DNA of 64,000 bases from Candidatus Limnocylindrales bacterium (GCA_035559535.1 DATMBG010000044.1:1-64000); one strand, 5' to 3'; shown: positions 16,432 to 25,103, counted from the stretch's first letter. The notes: generated by a model from the letters alone, not told the origin. Translations and numbers: made by a program.

Positions 16432-17573
16432 AAAAGCCGGTAGAGAAAAATGCAGGGAAAAACAGGAAAGTCCAGGAATGGAGAAGGGAGAGATCCCTCC
16501 TGTTCCTCTATTCCCCCCTTCTCTCATTTTTTCTTGGGATTCTACTGGCCTTCCTGCTGAGTAGTCTTCTCATAAGTTGGGTAGGTGCTAGCCCCCTGTT
16601 AGCCTTTAAAGCCCTTATTTTGGGGGCTTTTGGGAGTTTAAATGGCTTTACGGAAACCCTTGTTAAGGCGACTCCGTTGATGTTAACGGGACTTGGGTTA
16701 TGTGTGGCCTTTCGAAGTAAAGTTTGGAATATAGGAGCCGAAGGTCAGATTCACCTGGGCGCTTTAGCAACCACTTTAATGGGAATTTACCTGCCCTGGT
16801 TTCCTTCTTTCATTTCCTTACCTCTTACGGGATTGGCTGGTTTCTTTGCCGGAGGCCTCTGGGCAGCCATACCCGGATGGCTCAAGATACGATGGGGAGT
16901 TAACGAGATTATTACCACCTTAATGATGAACTATATTGCCATTCTCGGGATTAACTATGCTGTTCATGTTCCCTTAAAAGAACCCGGTGGATTTTTACCC
17001 CAGTCGGCCTTGATTCAACCGTCTGTGGAACTTCCAATTTTAGTTGAACGAACCCGACTCCATGCCGGTATTCTTCTGGGAATTGCCGGAGCCGGAGCCC
17101 TCCACATCCTCTTAGCACGGACTACGTTGGGGTATCAAATTCAGGTTGTCGGTTTAAATCCAGATGCCGGTCGATATAGTGGAATTCCCGTAGGAAAAAT
17201 TATCCTCATCGCCATGGTTCTCAGTGGAGGATTTGCCGGTTTAGCCGGTATGGGGGAAATTGCCGGAGTTCATCATCGCCTTCTGGAAAATTTCTCACCA
17301 GGATACGGATATACTGCCATTGTGGTTGCTTTACTTGCACATTTAAAACCTCTGGCTGTAATCTTAGTTAGTATGCTATTTGCGGCTCTCATTGTTGGAG
17401 CAGATACCATGCAACGGGTCGCAGGAGTTCCTAACTCTTTAGTATTGATTATTGAAAGCCTCATCGTTCTCTTTGTATTGGGAAGTCGTTCGTTGTTCCA
17501 TGTTCGTTATCCGTTGCTTTTCGTAAAGGATAACGAACATAAAACAACGGATGGAAAGCTACGGATATCTTAA
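16428..17573 (+). CDS. BMP-type nucleoside ABC transporter permease 1
   Basis: 381 residues, about eight to nine membrane segments. Its ATG overlaps the ATPase stop (ATGA), showing translational coupling. Family features: VWNIGAEGQIHLGALATTL, WGVNEIITTLMMNYIA and a late GGFAGLAGMGEIAGVHHRL, typical of BPD_transp_2 permeases of nucleoside/simple-sugar importers (BmpC/YufP-like). It forms the heterodimeric membrane channel with the next gene product. The N-terminal 25 residues are hydrophilic and basic (VEKNAGKNRKVQEWRRERS), matching a cytoplasmic start. Confidence 0.88.
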   Translation: MKKPVEKNAGKNRKVQEWRRERSLLFLYSPLLSFFLGILLAFLLSSLLISWVGASPLLAFKALILGAFGSLNGFTETLVKATPLMLTGLGLCVAFRSKVWNIGAEGQIHLGALATTLMGIYLPWFPSFISLPLTGLAGFFAGGLWAAIPGWLKIRWGVNEIITTLMMNYIAILGINYAVHVPLKEPGGFLPQSALIQPSVELPILVERTRLHAGILLGIAGAGALHILLARTTLGYQIQVVGLNPDAGRYSGIPVGKIILIAMVLSGGFAGLAGMGEIAGVHHRLLENFSPGYGYTAIVVALLAHLKPLAVILVSMLFAALIVGADTMQRVAGVPNSLVLIIESLIVLFVLGSRSLFHVRYPLLFVKDNEHKTTDGKLRIS

Positions 17574-18496
17574 CCCAAGCTTTTATTGTTGGAGTTCTAG
17601 CATCGGGAGTACGGCTGGCCGTTCCTATTCTACTGGCAGCTTTGGGAGAAATCTTTTCAGAAAGAGCCGGTATCCTTAATATCGGGATCGAAGGGGAGAT
17701 GCTGGTAGGAGCTCTGGCCGGATTTCTTGGAACTTTTTATACCCATCATGTGGGATTAGGGTTCCTGATCGGAATGGGGGCAAGTGGAGTTTTTAGCCTG
17801 ATTATGGGCTTTATAACTATTACCTTAAAAGAAGATCAGGTCATTACCGGAATTATCCTTAATATATTGGCCCTTGGATTAACGAGTTTTGTCTACAGGG
17901 CTTTATTCGGGACCTCCCGAACGCCTCCCAGCATAAAACCTTTAACTCCCCTTAAAATCCCGGCCTTAGGAGATATCCCTTACCTAGGAACCATCCTTTT
18001 TCATCAGAATCCCTTGGTTTACCTGGCTTTTTTATTGGTTCCTGTGAGTGCCTGGATTCTTTTTAAGACTCAATTTGGATTAAATTTAAGAGCCGTTGGT
18101 GAACATCCTCGGGCCGCAGATACGCTGGGAGTCCCGGTGGAGAGAATGAGATATATCGCAGTGATGCTGGGAGGGATCTTCTCCGGTCTGGGAGGTTGCT
18201 TTTTAACCCTGGCCCAGCTAAATCGATTTACCGACAATATAACTGCCGGACGTGGGTTTATTGCCATTGCAGCAGTTATTTTTGGAAAATGGAATCCTTA
18301 CGGTGTTGCCGTTGCAACACTTCTTTTCGGAATCGCCGATGGACTTCAATTAAGACTTCAAGCCCTGGGTACCAGGCTTCCTTATCAGTTTCTCTTGATG
18401 CTCCCATATCTCTTAACCATTGTGGCCTTGATTGGAATCGTGGGAAAATCAAAACCCCCGGCGGCTCTGGCGGTTCCCTATCAAAAGGATAATTAA
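17561..18496 (+). CDS. BMP-type nucleoside ABC transporter permease 2, apparent ACG start
   Basis: About 311 residues. The family N-terminus is readable as DILTQAFIVGVLASGVRLAV, followed by LGEIFSERAGILNIGIEG, the hallmark of BmpD/YufQ-like permeases. The codon before DILTQ is ACG (17561-17563), where ATG is expected. The frame upstream of it reaches a stop without another start, and the next usual start (TTG at 17642) would delete the first membrane helix. Either the weak codon ACG is used, or this is a point mutation or sequencing error. It overlaps the end of permease 1 by 13 bases. The pair with permease 1 completes the importer. Confidence 0.82.
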   Translation, partial: TDILTQAFIVGVLASGVRLAVPILLAALGEIFSERAGILNIGIEGEMLVGALAGFLGTFYTHHVGLGFLIGMGASGVFSLIMGFITITLKEDQVITGIILNILALGLTSFVYRALFGTSRTPPSIKPLTPLKIPALGDIPYLGTILFHQNPLVYLAFLLVPVSAWILFKTQFGLNLRAVGEHPRAADTLGVPVERMRYIAVMLGGIFSGLGGCFLTLAQLNRFTDNITAGRGFIAIAAVIFGKWNPYGVAVATLLFGIADGLQLRLQALGTRLPYQFLLMLPYLLTIVALIGIVGKSKPPAALAVPYQKDN

Positions 18497-18576
18497 CCAT
18501 CAGCCATCAACAATTAACAATCAGCAATTAACAAATTTTTGTTTATTGCTCTTTGTTCATTGTTCCCTGAGTAAAG

Positions 18577-20088
18577 ATGCGTCTTAATATCGTCATCTTT
18601 GTTTGTGGAGGCGTACTCATGGCTTTAGAGATCGTAGGAAGCCGGGTACTGTCGCCACATTTTGGAAGCTCTATCTATGTTTGGGGAAGCTTAATCTCCG
18701 TGTTTCTAGCAGCTTTGACGACCGGATACTTTTTAGGTGGAAAGGTAGCAGATCGGAGTCCACGCCTACAAAGTCTGGGACGGATCATCTTCCTGACCAG
18801 CTTTGTCATCTGGGCTATTCCCCTCTTTTCAGTTCAAATCATTACTTTTTTAATCAATATGGGATTGGGAGTTCGATTTGCCCCTTTGATGACCTGTCTT
18901 CTTCTCTTTTTTTTACCCAGTATGTTGTTGGGCATGGTTTCCCCTTATGGAATCCGGCTGGCAGCCGTAGAAGTTGCAACCATGGGAAATGTATCCGGAA
19001 CTCTCTACGCCATCTCTACGGCGGGAAGTATTGCAGGAACACTGCTGACCACCTTCGTTTTAATTCCTCTGATACAGGTCCGAACCATTTTTTATAGCTT
19101 AGGAGCCGCTCTGATCCTCATTTCACTCCTTACCTTGAAACGAACTACCCCCATCCAGGCTACGGTACGCACAGCTATTCTGATCATAACCTGGTTTTTC
19201 TTCCAGGAGCTACCAGAACCCAGTATTATTTCACCGGATTTTGGCGAGGTTATTTATCAACGGGATACAGCCTATCATCGGGTTTTTGTAACTCAAAACG
19301 ATCAATATCGCTTCCTGCGATTTGATCGCACCTGGCAAAGCAGTATGGATATCCGGGATCCTTACCGGTCAAAGTTTACCTACCCCGATTATTTTCAACT
19401 TGCCTGGATTTTTAAACCGGATATTCAAAAAGTTCTGATTATCGGTATGGGGGGTGGGGCTGCTTCCAAAAAATTTTATAAAGATTACCCTCACGTGAGG
19501 GTGGAAAATGTGGAAATCGATCCCGTGGTGGCAGAAGTTGGAAAGAAGTATTTTTATATCCCTGAAGACACCAGATCCCAAATCTTTATAGAAGATGGTC
19601 GGGTTTACGTGGTACGAAACCAGGGCCCCTACGATTTAATCATTCTGGACGCTTTCTTTGGTGAAACCATGCCTTTTCATCTGATGACCATCGAATTCTT
19701 TCAAATGGTCAAAGAGCGGTTGACCCCCCAGGGGGTTATCGCCGTTAACTTTCTGGGAGCATTAGGGGGTAAAAAAAGCCAGCTTTTTCGATCCTTTTTT
19801 AAAACCCTCAGTATGGTTTATCCCCAGGTTCTGGTCTTCCCGGAAGACTGGGAACCCGGAGACGATATGGAATTAGAGGGAAATTTGATTATTTTTGCTA
19901 CCTTAAGGCCCGACCATCTCTCCAAAGATCAGATCGTCCAGACGGCAAAGAAGTTAAAATCTGGATTCGTTAAGGTACCCCGGCTAGATGAATTTGCCGA
20001 GAAGCTCTATACAGCAAGGATTGAAACGAAGGATGTTCCCATCCTGACAGATCAATACGCCCCGGTAGAAGCCCTTCGACAATTATAA
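18577..20088 (+). CDS. Membrane-fused spermidine synthase-like protein
   Basis: 503 residues. The N-terminal ~215 residues form about seven membrane helices (MALEIVGSRVLSPHFGSS is a hallmark of this fused family). The C-terminal half is a class I methyltransferase-fold domain like polyamine synthases: VLIIGMGGGAASKKF binds the adenosyl moiety, VENVEIDPVVAEVGKKYF follows with the acidic residue, and YDLIILDAF is the catalytic strand. The usual gate-keeping Asp region reads DAFFGETMPFHL. True aminopropyl transfer is not assured, because such fusions often have unknown substrates. No polyamine genes are nearby. Confidence 0.8.
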   Translation: MRLNIVIFVCGGVLMALEIVGSRVLSPHFGSSIYVWGSLISVFLAALTTGYFLGGKVADRSPRLQSLGRIIFLTSFVIWAIPLFSVQIITFLINMGLGVRFAPLMTCLLLFFLPSMLLGMVSPYGIRLAAVEVATMGNVSGTLYAISTAGSIAGTLLTTFVLIPLIQVRTIFYSLGAALILISLLTLKRTTPIQATVRTAILIITWFFFQELPEPSIISPDFGEVIYQRDTAYHRVFVTQNDQYRFLRFDRTWQSSMDIRDPYRSKFTYPDYFQLAWIFKPDIQKVLIIGMGGGAASKKFYKDYPHVRVENVEIDPVVAEVGKKYFYIPEDTRSQIFIEDGRVYVVRNQGPYDLIILDAFFGETMPFHLMTIEFFQMVKERLTPQGVIAVNFLGALGGKKSQLFRSFFKTLSMVYPQVLVFPEDWEPGDDMELEGNLIIFATLRPDHLSKDQIVQTAKKLKSGFVKVPRLDEFAEKLYTARIETKDVPILTDQYAPVEALRQL

Positions 20089-20358
20089 GAAAAAAACTCT
20101 TAATAGATCTGAAAAAGATCCCCTCCGGGATAACTTAGTCTGGCATTCTTTTTGCTGTAATAAAAGAAGAAGATAGGACCCTAAGGAATCTAAAGAAATC
20201 CTGGTTAGGGATCATAGAGGTACTTAATACGCAAAGTTATTATCCTTTCTCATTCCTCAAGGCTTCTTATTCTTATATGTTTTCGTAAAAAATCTTTAGG
20301 AGGAGAAATCGTAGAGGGTGCCTTTATGATCAAAGGGTTACCAAGGGAGAGAAAAGGT

Positions 20359-20673
20359 ATGAGAAGCTATGGAATCCTCTTATTAGGAATTCTTTTCCTT
20401 TCTTCTTTAGGAAGTGTCCCCTTTGTTGAAGCACGCACTTCGCAAGTTACCGTAGTGAAAGTTAAAAAGGCGCCCCGTTATTCAAGGGCGACCATTGCAA
20501 AGGCGCAGGCGCTTCTCAAGGCCCAGGGGTATTATACAGGACCCATCAATGGGATTATGACCCCTGCAACCCGAGCGGCCTTAAAGTCTTATCAGAGGCG
20601 GCACTATCTTACGGTAACCGGATATCTCAACAAAGAGACGATTCGATCCATGAAACTCGATCTGCGATCCTAG
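20359..20673 (+). CDS. Exported peptidoglycan-binding domain protein
   Basis: 104 residues from the ATG at 20359, chosen for GGGAG 9 bases upstream. An in-frame ATG at 20326 would add 11 charged residues. A signal peptide (YGILLLGILFLSSLGS) is followed by one PG_binding_1 domain: IAKAQALLKAQGYYTGPING, TPATRAALKSYQRRH and TGYLNKETIRSM. Such domains anchor proteins to the cell wall. There is no enzyme domain. The next gene is a paralogue with the same domain, so the pair probably arose by duplication. Confidence 0.75.
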   Translation: MRSYGILLLGILFLSSLGSVPFVEARTSQVTVVKVKKAPRYSRATIAKAQALLKAQGYYTGPINGIMTPATRAALKSYQRRHYLTVTGYLNKETIRSMKLDLRS

Positions 20674-20805
20674 CCTTTGGCTTTCCAAAGGCGAAATACG
20701 GGAATGGGTAGGAAAAGATAGAGGATCTGATTTTCTACGGGAGATCCTATATTTTCTTCTGGACCATTTCCGGGAGATGAATAAAAAGTACAGGAGGTAT
20801 CAAGT

Positions 20806-21474
20806 ATGAAAAAAAGCGTTTTTATGTTGGCATTAACCCTCTTTCTTTCTTCCCTGGGGAGTAGTCTATGGGCTGCGGAACCATCTGGCCAAACGGTTCC
20901 CATGATGGGTGAAGAAAAGATGAATCTTTCCAGGGCAGATATCAGGAAGGTCCAAGAAATTTTGAAGTCTGAAGGATTCTACACCGGACCTGTGGATGGG
21001 ATTGTGGGACCTTCCACCCGATCGGCGCTCCAAGAATATCAACGTCAACACAATCTTCTTATTACCGGACGTATCGATGAACAGACTATTCAGAGCATGA
21101 ACCTCTCTATAACTCCCAAAGCCGGTACAGAGGCAAGGGAAGAGGGTCATAAAAAGGAAGGTGGGGCGGTTTCCACACTTAAAAACATTGGAACTACCAT
21201 TAAAGAAGGAGCGGTAACAGGTGGAAAAGCCGTAGGAAAAGCAGCCAAGGGAGTAGGAGAGGAAATTTCCGATGCAACCATCACTTCGGCCATCAAGACC
21301 AAGTTTGCCAGCGATGACCAGATAAAAGCTCTGGATATCGATGTGGATACCGAAAACGGTGTTGTAACCCTCACCCCCCATGTTCCGGGAGTAAATATGG
21401 ATAGAGCCGTAGAAATCGCAAGAAACACGCCAGGAGTTAAAGAAGTTCGAGTTAAACCCGTCGAAAGACGATAA
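20806..21474 (+). CDS. Exported protein with peptidoglycan-binding and BON domains
   Basis: 222 residues. Signal peptide (SVFMLALTLFLSSLGSSLWA), then a PG_binding_1 domain (IRKVQEILKSEGFYTGPVDG, STRSALQEYQRQH), a Gly/Lys-rich hinge (residues 115-150) and a C-terminal BON domain (SDATITSAIKTKFASDDQ, ENGVVTLTPHVP, NTPGVKEVRV). BON domains bind membranes or link periplasmic layers. The combination suggests a tether between peptidoglycan and the outer membrane. AGGAGG upstream of ATG. Probably cotranscribed with the shorter paralogue. Confidence 0.8.
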   Translation: MKKSVFMLALTLFLSSLGSSLWAAEPSGQTVPMMGEEKMNLSRADIRKVQEILKSEGFYTGPVDGIVGPSTRSALQEYQRQHNLLITGRIDEQTIQSMNLSITPKAGTEAREEGHKKEGGAVSTLKNIGTTIKEGAVTGGKAVGKAAKGVGEEISDATITSAIKTKFASDDQIKALDIDVDTENGVVTLTPHVPGVNMDRAVEIARNTPGVKEVRVKPVERR

Positions 21475-21539
21475 GAATAACTCTGGAAAGGAGGTAAATC
21501 TCTACCTCTTCTACCCTTTCTACGTTGAACCTCACAGGT

Positions 21540-21675
21540 CTCCCCTCTTCCCCCGTTCCTAAAGCTTCGGGAGAGGAGGTTCACCGGAAGCTGGCCCCCT
21601 AAACCTTCTCGCTCCCCTCTCCCCCATCCCTTCCCTCCCCGTGGACGGAGAGGGAAGGGATGGGGGAAAGGAGCC
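21540..21675. repeat. REP-like palindromes
   Basis: A long inverted repeat centred on CCGTGGACGG near 21643, with arms containing CCCCATCCCTTCCCTCCC and its complement. A second, weaker one near 21570 contains AAGCTTCGGGAGAGG. Same families as 13310 and 39752. Confidence 0.6.
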
Positions 21676-21721
21676 GGGCGTGAGGGTAGAAAGGTACAAA
21701 GTATGACACTGAAAAAAAATC

Positions 21722-21766
21722 TTTACTTCTTAGTCCACAAGAAGTAAATCCTTTATAAGTTATAAT
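21722..21766 (+). promoter_or_regulatory. 10-bp dyad plus TATAAT box
   Basis: TTTACTTCTT (21722-21731) is perfectly repeated in inverse as AAGAAGTAAA (21739-21748). A consensus -10 TATAAT lies at 21761-21766, placing the dyad over the -35 region like an operator. Only a terminator follows, so the unit makes at most a very short RNA or is a relic. Confidence 0.4.
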
Positions 21767-21777
21767 ACAGGTTAGAG

Positions 21778-21804
21778 GGCGGCCCTGAAGCCGCCTTTTT
21801 CTTT
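21778..21804 (+). terminator. Rho-independent terminator
   Basis: GGCGGC and GCCGCC pair around the loop CCTGAA, followed by TTTTTCTTT. It is a textbook terminator, about 300 bases after the BON-domain gene. Confidence 0.7.
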
Positions 21805-21828
21805 CCAGGGAGGATTTAGAAGCCTTTA

Positions 21829-22039
21829 GTAATTGTAACAATTTAGTAGATGGAAAAAGAAACACCCCCTGACCCCCCCCCCCTCTAATCCCCCCGTATA
21901 CGGGGGGCTGGGGGACTGACGTGGGGTTGCTGCTGAAGTCCCCCTGGAAGGGAACACCTCCCCCAGTCCCCCCTCGAGGGGGGATTGGGGGGGGTTTAGA
22001 CAGAAGAAAAAGTAACACCTACTAAATTGTTACAGGTAC
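21829..22039. mobile_element. 211-bp MITE-like element
   Basis: Perfect 16-bp terminal inverted repeats TGTAACAATTTAGTAG (21834-21849) and its complement (22019-22034) sit 5 bases inside a 9-bp direct repeat AAGCCTTTA (21820-21828 and 22040-22048), as left by transposition. The interior is a C/G-rich palindrome with no reading frame, so movement would need a transposase in trans. Confidence 0.6.
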
Positions 22040-22055
22040 AAGCCTTTATTGTAGA

Positions 22056-22083
22056 TTGTATTTGTAAATAGAGCTGCTATAAT
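22056..22083 (+). promoter_or_regulatory. Sigma-70 promoter for the GT39 gene
   Basis: -35 TTGTAT (22056-22061), a 16-bp spacer and a consensus -10 TATAAT (22078-22083). It lies just outside the right end of the MITE. Predicted transcription start is near 22090. Confidence 0.6.
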
Positions 22084-22089
22084 ATAGTC

Positions 22090-22236
22090 AAAAGGGAATA
22101 CTGTTTCCCTGTGGAACCACGGCATAAGCCGTGGAGATAGACCCTGCAGTTGCCTTGTTTAAGGGTAGTCCAGGAATTGCCCTCAGGGGTAACCCGGTAA
22201 CATTTTCATAGTGAATAGATAGACAGGTCTCTTTTT
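22090..22236 (+). ncRNA. Structured 5' leader of unknown class
   Basis: About 147 bases between a strong promoter and the GT39 start. Hairpins: AGGGAA/TTCCCT (22093-22110) and CCACGGC-ATAA-GCCGTGG (22117-22134), then GGGTA/TAACCC-type pairing near 22165-22197. It matches no riboswitch I know. It may be a regulatory leader. Confidence 0.35.
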
Positions 22237-24000
22237 ATGGGTAAAGCCGATTTTCATTCGATTTGGAAATACAAACTGGGACCGGTATTAGGCTTCGCCC
22301 TTCTCAGTTGCGGGTTCTTTTGGTTTAAGGCGGGAGAGAAAAGTATTTGGGCCAAAGATATCGAAGGTATGCGGGCGGAGGTCGTGCGGGAAATGGTGAC
22401 TTTGGGAGACTGGCTTATTCCCCATCTTAACGGAGAAATCCTGGTCACCAAACCCCCCTTTTATTTTTGGCTGGCCGGTTTTTGCTCTCTTCTCTCAGGA
22501 GAGGTCACCGAATATACCCTGAGTCTTCCTTCCGTCATCGGTGGATTTTTGGGTCTGGTATGGACTTTCCTCATTGGGCTCCAACTTTTTAATTATCGCA
22601 TTGCCTGGTTATCCGCTCTTATATTGGCTACCAGCCCTTTGTATATCCTTATGTCACGCTCCATCAACCTGGATATGACCCTGGCCTGGTTAACAACGGC
22701 TACCCTAGGATGTTTTCTACTGGGATTTCAAAGCCAGGGAAAATCCGGTAGCCGATATTATCTTTGGGCCTTCGTGTTTATGGGATTAGCCACCATGACC
22801 AAAGGACCTGTCGGAGTCATGATTCCAGGGATTCCCATTCTGGGTTATTTAGGATGGAGGTTGATTTGGAAACAGGAGGTGGCAGAGAGTAAATCAGAGG
22901 AGGATGGCAAAAAGCAAAGGGTCGAGGAGAGTTTGTTGCGGAAACGACCCTTTACCCTTTGCCCCTGGCGGACTATTTTAATAGGAATCGGGATTTTCCT
23001 GCTTATAACCTTACCCTGGGCCATCCTGGTCTATTTCCGAGTACCTAACCTTGGAGAAATCCTTTATCTGGAAACCCTCTTTCGCTATGCACGTCCCAAT
23101 TATCAGAATGCCAAACCTTTTTATTTTTATTTTATCGCCTTGCTGGAAGCCCTGGCTCCCTGGTCCTTATTTTTGCCGGCTGGGTTCCTGGCTATCGGGG
23201 AGAAATACAAAGCCAAATCCTACCCTTCTACCTCCTTACCTTCTGCCCTTGTTTTCCTTCTCCTTTGGATCTGGCCTAGTTTTTTTATATTTTCTATAAC
23301 CAGCACAAAGCGAGACTACTACCTTCTTCCTCTCTGTCCGGCCCTGGCTTTATTGGTTGCATGGATCTGGGATAACTATCTGACCGGTCAGGCTTCTGAG
23401 AGACAACAAAAACTTTTCTCTTTCGCAATCCTCAGCATTGCAGGTATTTTTCTCTTAGGACCTATGGGGATCCTCATCTTTGTTTATCTCTTTTTCCCAG
23501 ATCTGGTTAAGATAGCCCTTGTTCTATGCCTCATATATGCTGTTTTGAGTAGTTTCCTCCTTATTCTGTTCCTTAAATCAAAAAATTCAAAAACCCATTT
23601 TCTCCGATTTCGAGGGTCCCTTGTCTTCTCTGTAATTATACTGGCCCTTGCCGTTGGTTGGGGAACCTGGTTTACCGTAGGCCTTCCAAAAATGGATTCT
23701 TTGAGAACCCGTAAGGAGTTCTTTCGTGAGGTGGCCTCCCGGGTTGGTTCTCACCGTCTGGTCAATTACCGATACAATGGATACGATCTTCAGTTTTATG
23801 TCAAACGAATAGTTCCTATTATTCAAGAGCCTGCTCAACTTTATGAACTTCTAAAATCGTCCGATTCGGTTTACATTATTATGGAAGATACCCATTTTAA
23901 TTCTCTTAAACTAGAAGGATTCAAAACGATTCTGATCCGTGACCGAAGGGATCCGATTAATCCTCAAAAGGTCAGACGAATGGTTTTAATATCCAATTAG
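22237..24000 (+). CDS. ArnT-like glycosyltransferase, GT39/PMT family
   Basis: 587 residues with about 12 membrane helices. The first periplasmic loop has WAKDIEGMRAEVVREMVTLG with the Asp-Glu pair and GDWLIPHLNGEILVTKPPFYFW, diagnostic of ArnT/PMT-like enzymes that move a sugar from a polyprenyl-phosphate donor to lipid A, protein or glycan. A hydrophilic insert near residues 217-240 (SKSEEDGKKQRVEESLLRK) is encoded by an imperfect inverted repeat (GCAAAGGGTCG with CGACCCTTTA), probably a repeat insertion in a loop. The soluble C-terminal ~100 residues are short. The acceptor is unknown. The polysaccharide locus downstream could supply sugars. Confidence 0.82.
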   Translation: MGKADFHSIWKYKLGPVLGFALLSCGFFWFKAGEKSIWAKDIEGMRAEVVREMVTLGDWLIPHLNGEILVTKPPFYFWLAGFCSLLSGEVTEYTLSLPSVIGGFLGLVWTFLIGLQLFNYRIAWLSALILATSPLYILMSRSINLDMTLAWLTTATLGCFLLGFQSQGKSGSRYYLWAFVFMGLATMTKGPVGVMIPGIPILGYLGWRLIWKQEVAESKSEEDGKKQRVEESLLRKRPFTLCPWRTILIGIGIFLLITLPWAILVYFRVPNLGEILYLETLFRYARPNYQNAKPFYFYFIALLEALAPWSLFLPAGFLAIGEKYKAKSYPSTSLPSALVFLLLWIWPSFFIFSITSTKRDYYLLPLCPALALLVAWIWDNYLTGQASERQQKLFSFAILSIAGIFLLGPMGILIFVYLFFPDLVKIALVLCLIYAVLSSFLLILFLKSKNSKTHFLRFRGSLVFSVIILALAVGWGTWFTVGLPKMDSLRTRKEFFREVASRVGSHRLVNYRYNGYDLQFYVKRIVPIIQEPAQLYELLKSSDSVYIIMEDTHFNSLKLEGFKTILIRDRRDPINPQKVRRMVLISN

Positions 24001-24099
24001 CCCATGGTTTATTGTCCGTTGTTTGCTGTTTCAAAGTCGTAACCTTTGGACAGGCCTGATCTGGCTTTGATTGCTCCACGCAGGTTACGGCAGCCCCAT

Positions 24100-24127
24100 G
24101 TACGGGCGGAAGGCCTTCCGCCCCTAC
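24100..24127. repeat. GGAAGGCCTTCC palindrome, copy 1
   Basis: 28-bp near-perfect palindrome with core GGGCGGAAGGCCTTCCGCCC flanked by GTAC and CTAC. Intergenic, within a larger inverted motif TTGTCCGTTGT...GGACAATGGACAA (24012-24136). Confidence 0.85.
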
Positions 24128-24152
24128 GGACAATGGACAAAGGGAAATCCCT

Positions 24153-25103
24153 ATGTATAAAATTCCCTGCGATATCGTGACCGGTTTTTTAGGAAGTGGA
24201 AAGACGACGCTTCTGAAATATGTACTGCAACACGGCCTCAACAACCGCCGGGTAGCCATTGTCATGAACGAATTGGGTGATCTGGGGGTGGATGGAAAAG
24301 TAATCAAAGATCTGGAAGCGGTTGAAAAGTTGGTAGAACTGGATAACGGCTGTATTTGCTGTTCCATTGGATTTCGCTTTGCCCTGGCCATACAGGAAAT
24401 TGTTGAAACGACAAATCCAGAACTGATTATCATCGAAACCACCGGCGTCGCCGAACCCCAACCCCTCCTTCAAGAGTTGGGGGTTGCCGGTCTTACCCTG
24501 GATGCGGTGATCACGGTTGTAGATGCAGAAAATCTGTTGGGGATTCATTCTCAAAGCGTGGTTACGGAAAAACAGATTGAAGCAGCCGATTTTATCGTTC
24601 TGAACAAGATCGACCTGGTTGATGAAAAACACCTCCGTAAAGTTGAAAAGTATCTTCAAAAACTGAATGACCGGGCGCTTCTTCTACCTACTTCCTATGG
24701 TCAGGTTAAAACCGATCTTTTATTCGGTACGAGCGTACGGAATTATCGGGAAAAACTTCGTACCTCCCCATCGGGTCCCCATACAGAAGGCCACTCCCAT
24801 CTGGAACAGGACGAAATCTCCGCTTTCATCTATAAGGGTGAGAACCTTCTGGAACGTAAAAAGTTCGAGCGTTTTCTCTCCGAGTTACCTTCCCATGTCT
24901 ATCGGGCTAAGGGATTCATGAAATTCATCAACGAAAGCATGCCGTCCCTGTTTAACTACACCTGCGGACGGTTTGATTTTAATTGGTATACCTTGAAAGA
25001 CGGGGATCAGATCAAACCTCAAGCTGTATTCATCGGGAAGAATATCCATCTCGTTAAGGAAAAAATACTTAAAAACCTGGAAAAATGTGAGATCCGAGCC
25101 TGA
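24153..25103 (+). CDS. CobW/COG0523-family metal-chaperone GTPase
   Basis: 316 residues. Walker A GFLGSGKTT (residues 11-19), the metal-binding CxCC motif in LDNGCICCSIG, ETTGVAEPQPLLQEL for switch II, and the guanine-specificity motif LNKIDLV. The short His-containing stretch GPHTEGHSHLEQDE lies between GTPase and C-terminal domain, as in Zn or Co chaperones of this family. The C-terminal CobW_C domain follows (residues 225-310). It would deliver Zn, Co or another metal to a client enzyme. No metal transporter or B12 gene adjoins, so the client is unknown. Plausible metalloenzyme clients in the window are the deaminase and amidohydrolases (speculative). Confidence 0.85.
   Translation: MYKIPCDIVTGFLGSGKTTLLKYVLQHGLNNRRVAIVMNELGDLGVDGKVIKDLEAVEKLVELDNGCICCSIGFRFALAIQEIVETTNPELIIIETTGVAEPQPLLQELGVAGLTLDAVITVVDAENLLGIHSQSVVTEKQIEAADFIVLNKIDLVDEKHLRKVEKYLQKLNDRALLLPTSYGQVKTDLLFGTSVRNYREKLRTSPSGPHTEGHSHLEQDEISAFIYKGENLLERKKFERFLSELPSHVYRAKGFMKFINESMPSLFNYTCGRFDFNWYTLKDGDQIKPQAVFIGKNIHLVKEKILKNLEKCEIRA

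Noticed and set aside
22090-22236. 6S RNA or a c-di-GMP riboswitch in the GT39 leader
   Set aside because: Neither the 6S open bubble nor the conserved c-di-GMP core sequence can be found.
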